Shown here: positions 1 to 7,773 of the stretch, in pieces | Layout of the letters: each line of letters begins with the position of its first letter | How positions within the stretch are numbered: the first letter of the stretch is position 1 | Assembly (NCBI RefSeq): GCF_016902575.1 | Contig: NZ_JACSNZ010000007.1 | Coordinates: forward strand, 1 to 64,000 | Direction: 5' to 3' | Origin: Pseudoflavonifractor capillosus | GTDB taxonomy: Bacteria > Bacillota > Clostridia > Oscillospirales > Oscillospiraceae | Length of the DNA: 64,000 nucleotides | Program-made: the position numbers and the translations under genes | The notes under the pieces: model-generated | What the model saw: only the letters and a program-made list of their open reading frames with translations | Databases searched by the model: none | Told to the model about the DNA's origin: nothing

Positions 1-274
1 CCCCACGCCCTCCTGGCAGAGTGGGAGTTCTGCCCAACTGGAAGCTGCTGTTTCCCCTGAGCCGGAACAGACCCCTGCACCGGACATCAGCCCCACGCCT
101 CCAGCCACTTCCCAACCGGAATTGACACCCTCCCCCGCTCCCACTGCCTCCACCCAGCCTTCCATTCCACACCAGCCCACCACACCCTCAAACACCACAC
201 AGGTGGTACTGGTGGTGGCAGGCATTTTAGTATGTGCCGGGCTGGGCATCTGGGTCGCTTGGAAACGCTCATAA
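1..274 (+). CDS. C-terminal part of a Pro/Ser/Thr-rich membrane-anchored protein (5' end outside window)
   Basis: The open frame runs in from the left edge (codons start at base 2) and ends in TAA at 272-274, so only the last 90 residues are seen. They form a low-complexity Pro/Ser/Thr-rich stretch of about 65 residues, typical of an extracellular linker. A hydrophobic segment of about 20 residues (VVLVVAGILVCAGLGIWVAW) and a short basic tail KRS follow. This fits a surface protein anchored by a C-terminal helix; no sortase motif is visible before the helix. The function cannot be named without the N-terminus. It converges on the response regulator gene and shares its terminator. Confidence 0.7.
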   Translation, partial: PTPSWQSGSSAQLEAAVSPEPEQTPAPDISPTPPATSQPELTPSPAPTASTQPSIPHQPTTPSNTTQVVLVVAGILVCAGLGIWVAWKRS

Positions 275-287
275 CACTTCAAAATCT

Positions 288-322
288 ATACCGCCCCGGA
301 TTTGTCCGGGGCGGTATCTTTT
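288..322. terminator. Bidirectional intrinsic terminator
   Basis: A perfect 13-bp stem (288-300 with 305-317) has a TTTG loop and CTTTT on the plus side; the minus strand also reads into GATTTT. It sits between two convergent genes and can serve both. Confidence 0.85.
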
Positions 323-326
323 GCTC

Positions 327-1016
327 TTATGGGTGGCAGCTCCCCTGGAATCGGTAGCCCTTACGCCGCACGGTCTGAATGTAGTGCATCCCAGGACACA
401 GCTGCTCCAGCTTTTGACGCACCCGGGCCATACACACCTGTATGTTGTGCAGCCCCTGGTTGATGGGAGTTTTCCACACGCCGTTATATAATTGCTCATA
501 GGAGAACACTTGATTGGGATTTTGGGCCAAAAAGGCCAACAAATCAAACTCCAAGGTGGTCAATGCCGCAGTCTGCGCCCCGTACCGCACCTCCCGCAGA
601 TCCAGGTCAATTTCCAGGCGGTCAAAACGGAGAACACGGTTGGGCTGCACCCGGTTATGGCCTTCAATCCGCAAACGCAGACGCAGCTCCAGCTCCACCA
701 GGGAGTAGGGCTTGACCATGTAGTCATCTCCCCCCGCCATCAGCCCCTGTACCCGCTGGTCGGCCTTGTCATAGGCGGAGAGAAAGATGATGGGGACTTG
801 ACTGACCTCTCGCAGGCGACGACACACAGCAATGCCGTCCAGCCCCGGCATATCCACATCCAAAACCACCCCGTCCAGGGCCGCCGTGGTGGCTATTGCC
901 AGGGCATCACTGCCATTGTCTGCCCGATACACCTGGTATCCCTTCCGTGTCAAAAATGCCTGGTTTGTGGTTTGGATATGGGGATCATCGTCCACCAGCA
1001 GCACCCGATACGGCAT
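327..1016 (-). CDS. OmpR/PhoB-family response regulator, orphan
   Basis: This is a two-domain transcription regulator of 229 aa. The receiver domain has the acidic pair D9/D10, the phospho-acceptor D53 (VVLD followed by a DMPG-type loop), S80 and K102-P103. The C-terminal winged-helix domain has LTTLEFDLL and the closing RRKGYRF wing motif. The ATG at 1016 is preferred over a GTG three codons earlier because GAGGTGG lies 5 nt before the ATG and overlaps the GTG. No histidine kinase is adjacent, so the partner is unknown or is encoded outside the window. Divergent transcription from the large surface protein makes that gene a plausible target; this is inference. Direct repeats in its own promoter region may be binding sites. 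Confidence 0.93.
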   Translation of the reverse strand: MPYRVLLVDDDPHIQTTNQAFLTRKGYQVYRADNGSDALAIATTAALDGVVLDVDMPGLDGIAVCRRLREVSQVPIIFLSAYDKADQRVQGLMAGGDDYMVKPYSLVELELRLRLRIEGHNRVQPNRVLRFDRLEIDLDLREVRYGAQTAALTTLEFDLLAFLAQNPNQVFSYEQLYNGVWKTPINQGLHNIQVCMARVRQKLEQLCPGMHYIQTVRRKGYRFQGSCHP

Positions 1017-1048
1017 ACACACCACCTCTTTTGCTCTATCTCTCTTGT

Positions 1049-1095
1049 ATCATATCACAATTCTCGTCTCTCCAAAATCACAATCTTGTCACAAT
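1049..1095 (-). promoter_or_regulatory. Candidate promoter and OmpR-type direct repeats upstream of the orphan response regulator
   Basis: On the minus strand a TATGAT -10 lies at 1049-1054 with only a weak -35 (TTTTGG, 1072-1077). Three copies of TCACAAT (ATTGTGA on the coding strand) start at 1055, 1078 and 1089, which is 23 and 11 bp apart. Spacing near one or two helical turns is how OmpR/PhoB-type dimers bind. Autoregulation is inferred, not shown. Confidence 0.4.
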
Positions 1096-1226
1096 TTTCT
1101 AAATCACTGGAGAGCACGGGGTTCCCTGCGCTATGATACAGGTGTCAGGAGCCCTCCCACAGCATTTCAGGTGGGACATATGCTTCAACACACATGTGGT
1201 CTGAGGAAGAAAAAGGAGGATTTTTT

Positions 1227-4200
1227 ATGAGACGACACCCCATATCATACCGATGTTTGGCTGTATTTTTGTCTCTGACGCTGGTCCTTGGCTTGCTGCC
1301 CACCACTGCCTTTGCCGCAGGACAGCCAGTGGCCAAAATTGGAGATGTCGGATATACAACCTTGGAGGCGGCAGTCAGTGATGCCCAACCTGGAGCATCC
1401 ATTGTTCTGGTTGCGGATGACGACTCCCAACAGCAGATTACCATTGACAAAAATCTGTCCATTGAGCTGGACGGTCACAATTTGCCCAGTACAGCATTTC
1501 AAATCACCGCCGGCACGGTGAACATCGGCGATCAAAAAGGCACCGGCATTATCAATGGCGATCACTATGCCGGCTTTATCGCATCAGAAATCAACCGCTG
1601 CTCCAGCAGCATCTATATTACCGGCACCGCACAGGTGACTTTGAACAACCTGCGGGTAGAACAATGCGCAGAGCGTGATCTGGACAAAGCCATTTTTCTT
1701 GGGGGTTCAGCCTCCTTGACCATCAACGGCGGCAGCTATACCGGCCCACGGGAAGCGGGAGTAGATGCCATTTTTTATCATAATGACGAGACGACCTCCA
1801 GCCTCACCATCAACGACGGTTACTTTGACGCCAACTGCGGCCTCTCTGTCAATCAAACTCCAGGCTCAGGTGGAGGCACCCTGGTGATTCGAAAGGCCAC
1901 CTTTGTGGGCAATGGAACGGCGTTTTGGATTCAATACGGCGGAGGTGCAGTTTCTGACGAGTCGAAGGCTCAGCAGTTTCTGGCGTCCAGTACTGGCAGT
2001 TACATTGTGGGCACATTCAATAAAGCCAACATCGTCATCGGCAGCGACCTGTTCGTCTCTGATGGATTCGACGGTGTAGAGTACGGCAACACAGATCAAA
2101 GCGCCCCCGCCCAGCTGACCCCCACTGAGAATGACCCCGTTGCCATGCTGCCCCAGATCCTGGGTGGCGATGATAGCGAATACACCTATGTCTGGAGCAA
2201 AGACGGCTCCGTCATCGAGGGCGCCACCGGCCCCAGCTACAACATCGACAACTATGACCCCGCCACTGATGACGGTATCTACTCCGTCACCGTCTCCCAG
2301 GGGGACAAAACCATAACTCTTTACTGGCAGGTGGGAACCCCCGCTCCTGAGCCTGTCTCCTATGACCTCTGGGTGGATGGCACCCAGGTCACCAGCGGGA
2401 ATGCAGGGGATGTACTCAGTGATGGCACGGTGTCCTATGACTCCGCTTCCAACACCCTCACCCTGGACGGCGCAAATTTGACAAGCACCCACACTGGGAA
2501 CCGTGTCGCCGCCGCCATTTTCGCCAATGACTCCATGGGCACGCTGAACATCCATGTCACTGGTGAGAACACCATCGATGTAACACAATTTGGGACAATA
2601 ACGGCAGGTGTTTACGGCTTTCAAGATATTGTCTTTGAGGGCGACGGAAGCCTAAATGTAAAGGCAACGAGCCTTGGCAGCGAGGGTAACGCCGTTTATG
2701 CCCATACCGGCGATGTCACCATCAACAGCGGAACCTATACCTTTGAAGGAGACGGCACTGGTTGTTATGGCATCTTTGCCGGCTCCAATTCTGGCACCGT
2801 TTATGTAAAAGGCGGCGCACTGACCACCAGTGCAGGTGCAACCGGCTCCAATGGCGTTGCCATCGGCGGAACCCTGGATTTCAGCCAACATACGGGCTGT
2901 GAGATCAAAGCAAGCCTCAATGCCAGCGGAACGCCGGAGGTCACATATGACCCCACCCAACAAAACACCTACCACCTGTACAAATATATCGCCGTCAAAC
3001 CCACAGTTGTGGTCACGCCGGAATATGACGAAAACGGCTTTCAGACCAACGGAGACGGCTACCAGCCCGCCCAACTGGTGGACGGCGTATATCAAATTGA
3101 AAACGCCGGCCAACTGTTCTGGTTTGCCCAGCAAGTCAAGGCAAGCGGAGAGGGTACGGAAATGAACGCCCAGCTGGTCAATAACATCATCATTCCAGCA
3201 GGCAGAACCTGGACCCCTATGTCCGTAGCCAAGGCATCCACTTCCGGCGTGCCGTATACCGGCACCTTTGACGGAGCAAGTCACACCATCAGCGGCCTTC
3301 AAACAATCAATCAGCACGGGGGCCTATTCAAGTCGCTGGCAGAAACCAGCGTCGTCAAAGATCTTGGCATCATCAACAGCAGCTTCACCGGCAGCTCTTC
3401 AGACTACGTCGGCTCCATCGCTGCAACCAACTACGGAACCATCCAGAACTGCTACAACACCTGTCCTGTTACCGGTCAGCTGATGTTTGTGGGCGGTATC
3501 GTGGGTGAAAACAAAGGTACCATCGAAAACTGCTATAACACCGGAGCAATCACCGTCAACGGTCAGGGCGAAGGCGGTGGCGGAATCTGCGGCACGGCCC
3601 GGGAAAATGCCGTCATTGAAAACTGCTACAACACCGGCTCCGTCTCCGGCCGTTGGGGCGTGAGCGGCATCTGTGGTTATTTCACGGCCGATACCATTCG
3701 GATCACAAATTGTCACAACACCGGAAGCCTTTCCATCATCAACAATGGCTACCCAGAGACCGTCCACGGCATCGCCTATGCCAAACCCAGCACACTGTAT
3801 CAATCCGCTGTGGAGAACTGCTACTATGTTGCTGATGAGGCAAACGAAAACGGCGGCAAAACCCAGGCGCAATTCGCCTCCGGTGAGGTGACCTGGCTGC
3901 TTAACCATGAAACCAGCACAGGCGCATGGGGGCAAACCCTTGGAACAGACCAGATCCCGATTTTAGACGGTGCTGCGGTCTATGCCGGGTACGAGTTCTG
4001 CTACTCCGATAGCATCTCTTACAGCAACGATTCCACCACAGTCCACACCGAAAAGCCCGACCATGACTTTACGGTGTTGAAATACGATGCAACTTCCCAT
4101 TGGTATGCCTGTGCCAACCCAGGATGTACGGAAACCAGTGGGACACAAGCCCATACAGGGGGCACGGCCACCTATTTCAACAAAGCAGTCTGCGATATCT

Positions 4201-5972
4201 GCCACCAGGCCTATGGCGCACTTTTGACAGATAGCACCCCTCCCACCGGAGAGATCACCATTGGCACAAACAAATTCAATCAATTTCTCAACACCATCAC
4301 CTTTGGTCTGTTTTTCAACGAGAGCCAAACGGTGGAAATCACAGCTGAGGATGACAGTTACACCCATGCCGGTTACACGCAAGACGATGCGGTGACCGTT
4401 GCCTATTACCTACACACCGGCGATCATGCGCTGACTCTCGATGAACTGGAGGACGTTACATTTACCCCCTACTCCGAGACATTTTCCATAAGCCCGGATC
4501 AAAGCTATGTGGTATATGCCAAATTCACGGATCACGCCGGAAATGTGACCTACGTCAATTCCAACGGTATCGTTCTGGATGCCACTGCTCCCGCCATCAC
4601 CGGCGTGACCGACGGCATTTACTACACCACCCAAAGTGCCGCTGTGGCAGATGCCAACCTCAAAGCTGTCACCGTCAACAGTGAAGCTGATGACGAGTCC
4701 GTGACCCTGACCGGCAATGTGGACCAGACCTACACCATCATGGCCGCTGACCAGGCCGGCAACACCACCACCGTAACCGTCATCATGAAGCCCATTTCCA
4801 GCCTTTCGCAGCCTGTGGAAAACCTCACCACAGAGAACGTGACCTCTTCCAACCAGCCGACGCTGGAAGCGGTGAAGGACTCTGTGGCAGATGTGGATAT
4901 CAGCCATGCCACCGACGCAGAAAAAGCCGCCTTGGACCAAATTACCCAGCAATGTGATACCCTGCTGGACAAGGTAGACCAGGTGGCACAGGACATGAAC
5001 AGCGTCACCGATGCCGTCAATGCGCTGGACCCCGACACCATTACCTCCGCTGACAAAGACACCGTGGAGCAGCTGCAATCCCAGCTGGAAAACCTGGTAA
5101 CCAGCGGCAACCTCACCGAAGAGGAAAAGGGCAAACTGCAAGAGACAGAAGAAATCCTCACTGCTGTGCAAGATCAGCTGGCGCAATCCCAGGAAGCCGC
5201 CACCACAGAAAACCTTGAGAAGGCGGAGGGGATTGCCCCTGATGTTGTGACGCTGGAAGACAAAGACGACCTGACCTCCGCCAAAGAGGATTTGGAACAC
5301 GCCCTGGAGAACTTTGGCGGAAACTACACCCAGGAAGAAACCGACGCATTGAAAGAAAAATTGGATCAGATCAACCAGGCACTGGATCGCATCGAGCAGG
5401 TGGAAGCTGTGCAGTCTGCCATTGCCGCCCTGCCGGACAGCGCAGAGCCGGACGACATGGACCTACAAGAAAACATCCAGGCAGCCAAGGACTTGTATGA
5501 TGCCCTGACAGGCCACCAAAAGTCGTTGGTATCTGAAGGTCTGAAAAGCAAGCTGGAACGGTTGCAGAGCGACGTTCTGGACTATCGGATCATTCAAGGC
5601 AATGGCAGCCAGTGGACTCGTGGTACGGATGACACCATCATCATGACTGCCAACGGGCCTGTGGAAAAGTTCATTGGCCTCCAGGTGGACGGGAAAGATG
5701 TGGCCTCCCAGTGCTACACAGTAGTTTCGGGCAGCACCATCGTTACCCTCAAGCCCCAGTACCTCAACACCCTGTCCATAGGCAAGCACACCCTTACGGT
5801 CAAATATACCGATGGTCAGGCCCAGGGCATGTTCGAGATTTTGGAGCAAACCACTTCCCCGGAGACCGGAGATCACAGCCAAGTGACCCTTTGGGTGGCT
5901 TGTTTGCTGGCGGCAGCCTTTGGACTGGCCGGAATCATGGGGTACACCGAAAAGAAAAAGCATATCCAATGA
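1227..5972 (+). CDS. Large secreted cell-wall-anchored surface protein with beta-helix and GLUG-type repeats
   Basis: The protein has 1581 aa. ATG 1227 follows AAAGGAGG with good spacing and begins a clear signal peptide (cleavage near residues 30-31, after AFA). Residues of about 40-590 hold repeated TxNIGDG-, TINGGSY- and TINSGTY-like turns expected of a right-handed beta-helix. Residues of about 700-845 carry GLUG-like repeats (GTIQNCYNT, GTIENCYNTG, AVIENCYNTG). Ig-like segments follow, then a helical, Glu/Gln-rich, probably coiled-coil stalk at about 1200-1450. An X2-like domain spans 1454-1541. The C-terminus is SPETG (1544-1548), a hydrophobic helix and KKK, a sorting signal of the (S/P)PxTG type known from clostridial sortase substrates. 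A role in adhesion or glycan binding is inferred. Confidence 0.88.
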   Translation: MRRHPISYRCLAVFLSLTLVLGLLPTTAFAAGQPVAKIGDVGYTTLEAAVSDAQPGASIVLVADDDSQQQITIDKNLSIELDGHNLPSTAFQITAGTVNIGDQKGTGIINGDHYAGFIASEINRCSSSIYITGTAQVTLNNLRVEQCAERDLDKAIFLGGSASLTINGGSYTGPREAGVDAIFYHNDETTSSLTINDGYFDANCGLSVNQTPGSGGGTLVIRKATFVGNGTAFWIQYGGGAVSDESKAQQFLASSTGSYIVGTFNKANIVIGSDLFVSDGFDGVEYGNTDQSAPAQLTPTENDPVAMLPQILGGDDSEYTYVWSKDGSVIEGATGPSYNIDNYDPATDDGIYSVTVSQGDKTITLYWQVGTPAPEPVSYDLWVDGTQVTSGNAGDVLSDGTVSYDSASNTLTLDGANLTSTHTGNRVAAAIFANDSMGTLNIHVTGENTIDVTQFGTITAGVYGFQDIVFEGDGSLNVKATSLGSEGNAVYAHTGDVTINSGTYTFEGDGTGCYGIFAGSNSGTVYVKGGALTTSAGATGSNGVAIGGTLDFSQHTGCEIKASLNASGTPEVTYDPTQQNTYHLYKYIAVKPTVVVTPEYDENGFQTNGDGYQPAQLVDGVYQIENAGQLFWFAQQVKASGEGTEMNAQLVNNIIIPAGRTWTPMSVAKASTSGVPYTGTFDGASHTISGLQTINQHGGLFKSLAETSVVKDLGIINSSFTGSSSDYVGSIAATNYGTIQNCYNTCPVTGQLMFVGGIVGENKGTIENCYNTGAITVNGQGEGGGGICGTARENAVIENCYNTGSVSGRWGVSGICGYFTADTIRITNCHNTGSLSIINNGYPETVHGIAYAKPSTLYQSAVENCYYVADEANENGGKTQAQFASGEVTWLLNHETSTGAWGQTLGTDQIPILDGAAVYAGYEFCYSDSISYSNDSTTVHTEKPDHDFTVLKYDATSHWYACANPGCTETSGTQAHTGGTATYFNKAVCDICHQAYGALLTDSTPPTGEITIGTNKFNQFLNTITFGLFFNESQTVEITAEDDSYTHAGYTQDDAVTVAYYLHTGDHALTLDELEDVTFTPYSETFSISPDQSYVVYAKFTDHAGNVTYVNSNGIVLDATAPAITGVTDGIYYTTQSAAVADANLKAVTVNSEADDESVTLTGNVDQTYTIMAADQAGNTTTVTVIMKPISSLSQPVENLTTENVTSSNQPTLEAVKDSVADVDISHATDAEKAALDQITQQCDTLLDKVDQVAQDMNSVTDAVNALDPDTITSADKDTVEQLQSQLENLVTSGNLTEEEKGKLQETEEILTAVQDQLAQSQEAATTENLEKAEGIAPDVVTLEDKDDLTSAKEDLEHALENFGGNYTQEETDALKEKLDQINQALDRIEQVEAVQSAIAALPDSAEPDDMDLQENIQAAKDLYDALTGHQKSLVSEGLKSKLERLQSDVLDYRIIQGNGSQWTRGTDDTIIMTANGPVEKFIGLQVDGKDVASQCYTVVSGSTIVTLKPQYLNTLSIGKHTLTVKYTDGQAQGMFEILEQTTSPETGDHSQVTLWVACLLAAAFGLAGIMGYTEKKKHIQ

Positions 5973-6065
5973 TTTGATGCAACGCAGGGCGCATGGTCTT
6001 TGTCTGCTGCCCTAACGAGCGTTTCGTCTAGGACGGAGTATTCTGGAATCGGGTATGCACCCAAC

Positions 6066-6102
6066 GGGGGAGACAGATTGTGCTGTCTCCCCCCTTTTTT
6101 TT
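6066..6102 (+). terminator. Intrinsic terminator after the 1581-aa surface protein
   Basis: An 11-bp GC-rich stem (6066-6076 with 6083-6093), loop ATTGTG, is followed by a run of eight T. The rest of the 5973-6357 gap holds no gene that I can support; the promoter of the next gene is at its right end. Confidence 0.88.
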
Positions 6103-6291
6103 ACTGTGTCATCCACGGTTCCCTTTACTTTTTTACTTGTGTACTTTCCCATTACCGTCTATAAGAAAGAAGCATACGTCAAGTCCGCTCATACCGATTT
6201 TCCCCGTCTGGCAGGAGCACCACCACCAGGTATATCCAGCATGAAGCTGCCGGGTATTCCAATAAGTCTGTTTGCAATCCGCATTCTTATC

Positions 6292-6320
6292 GTGCAAATT
6301 TAGAAAGACTGGTGTATAAT
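6292..6320 (+). promoter_or_regulatory. Promoter of the LuxR-type regulator
   Basis: A perfect TATAAT -10 is at 6315-6320. The -35 (GTGCAA, 6292-6297) is weak at 17-bp spacing. Transcription should start near 6327, about 30 nt before the ATG. Confidence 0.55.
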
Positions 6321-6357
6321 AAGGGAAAACAGGCAGCTTCTGGCAAGGAGGTGCGCA

Positions 6358-7563
6358 ATGAAAGGCTATCTATCCATTCGAGAAACTGCGAAAAAATGGG
6401 GCGTGTCGGAGCGCCGCATCCATCAATATTGTGCCCAGGGGCGCATCCCCGGTGCAGAGCGGTTTGGTGGCTCCTGGGCCATCCCGGAACATGCCAAGAA
6501 ACCCGCAGACCCCAGAAGGGGAAGCAAACAGGTCCCTTCCCCAGAGCCGAAAAAGAACGGATCGCAGCAGTTTCCCGGCCTGATGCCCCTGATGAACACA
6601 CCGTTTGAGCCAGGACACTGCATGGAGAGCATTCAACGTATGAAAGCCGGCCCTCAAAAGGACATCGCCTGGGCAGAGTATCACTATTTCAGCGGACAGG
6701 CGGAAAAGGCCATGCAGGAGACAGAACGGTATCTGGCCACAGAGGATCCGGCCATCCGGCTTTCGGCCTGCTGGATCTTTGCCTATTCCTGCCTGACCAT
6801 AGGTCGGATCGACCACGCCCGAAACGCTTTGAACGGAATCAAACGAACACTGGCTGGTGGTGGGCAAAGCGCCCCGCCGATGCGTGCCATGGAAGCCTTT
6901 GTGGCGTTTGCAGCAGCGGTGCTGCTGCATCTGCCTTTGCCGGAGGAAATGCCGCCTGCGGGGGAATTTTTGCCGCTGCTGCCGTCGGGACTGCGGGCCT
7001 TTGCGCTGTATGTGCAGGCCCACTATCTCTACCTGAAAGGGGAATACGGGCAAAGCGCAGGGATGGTGGAGGCCACCCTTGCCATGGGCGCCGAAGCCTA
7101 CCCCATCCCCGCCATCTACCTCCACCTGGTGGCGGTGATGGACTACATGAGCATGAAACAGACCCAGCAGGCACAAGCCCATCTGCTGACTGCTTGGGAA
7201 CTGGCCCGTCCCGATGACTTGATTGAAGGATTCGGAGAACACCATGGCCTGTTGGGCGGTATGCTGGAGGCCGTCATCAAGCCCAACTGGCCGGAGGACT
7301 TCAAGCGAATCATTGACATCACTTACCGCTTCTCTTCCGGCTGGCGTAGAGTACACAACCCCATCACGGGTCACGATGTGGCAGACGATTTGACCACCAC
7401 GGAGTTTGCCATCGCTATGCTGGCCGCCCGGGGCTGGACCAACCTGGAAATCTCAAAACACCTGAATATATCCACAAACACGGTAAAAAGTCACCTGTCT
7501 GAGGCAATGAAAAAGCTGAGGGTGGAAAACCGACGAGACCTGAAACAGTATATGCTGCACTAG
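6358..7563 (+). CDS. Transcription regulator with N-terminal excisionase-like HTH and C-terminal LuxR-type HTH
   Basis: The protein has 401 aa. ATG 6358 follows CAAGGAGG. Residues 1-50 form a MerR/excisionase-like helix-turn-helix (SIRETAKKWGVSERRIHQYC, then GRIPGAERFGGSWAIP, the usual wing). Residues of about 100-330 are helical, without a motif I recognise, possibly a TPR-like sensor. Residues 346-401 are a GerE/LuxR HTH (ARGWTNLEISKHLNIS, then TVKSHLSEAMKKL). Two DNA-binding ends on one chain suggest bridging of two sites or a repurposed N-terminal domain. It lies between the two giant surface-protein genes, so regulation of one or both is the simplest reading, but is inferred from position only. 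Confidence 0.85.
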   Translation: MKGYLSIRETAKKWGVSERRIHQYCAQGRIPGAERFGGSWAIPEHAKKPADPRRGSKQVPSPEPKKNGSQQFPGLMPLMNTPFEPGHCMESIQRMKAGPQKDIAWAEYHYFSGQAEKAMQETERYLATEDPAIRLSACWIFAYSCLTIGRIDHARNALNGIKRTLAGGGQSAPPMRAMEAFVAFAAAVLLHLPLPEEMPPAGEFLPLLPSGLRAFALYVQAHYLYLKGEYGQSAGMVEATLAMGAEAYPIPAIYLHLVAVMDYMSMKQTQQAQAHLLTAWELARPDDLIEGFGEHHGLLGGMLEAVIKPNWPEDFKRIIDITYRFSSGWRRVHNPITGHDVADDLTTTEFAIAMLAARGWTNLEISKHLNISTNTVKSHLSEAMKKLRVENRRDLKQYMLH

Positions 7564-7573
7564 CTGCACCAGA

Positions 7574-7607
7574 GGGGATGCCCGGGGCTTCGGCCCCGGG
7601 CATCCCC
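7574..7607 (+). terminator. Strong hairpin after the LuxR-type regulator
   Basis: A perfect 15-bp GC-rich stem (7574-7588 with 7593-7607) is closed by a TTCG tetraloop. It has almost no T tract, so termination may be inefficient or factor-assisted, or it may act as a 3' stability hairpin. Confidence 0.6.
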
Positions 7608-7631
7608 CATTTCAGGGGGCAAAACGGGTAA

Positions 7632-7672
7632 TAGGCACAGATATATATATTTGTTACAATAAAGGCGTAACA
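7632..7672 (+). promoter_or_regulatory. Extended -10 promoter overlapped by an inverted repeat, upstream of the 1858-aa surface protein
   Basis: TACAAT at 7655-7660 is preceded by TGT, an extended -10; the -35 (TAGGCA, 7632-7637) is poor. The inverted repeat TGTTAC-N9-GTAACA (7652-7657 and 7667-7672) covers the -10 and start region, the position of a repressor site. The leader to the ATG is about 105 nt. Confidence 0.45.
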
Positions 7673-7773
7673 TTCCGGGAAAATCCACAGATTTCCCCAC
7701 AGACAGTTCCAAAAGGGAGAGACTTTCAGGCCCAATCAGACAGGTCTAGACCATGAAGTAAGGAGGAATCGGT

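Noticed and set aside
7652-7773. Riboswitch in the leader of the 1858-aa surface protein
   Set aside because: Small inverted repeats are present (for example GGTCTAGACC), but no known riboswitch core such as the c-di-GMP or SAM consensus could be recognised.
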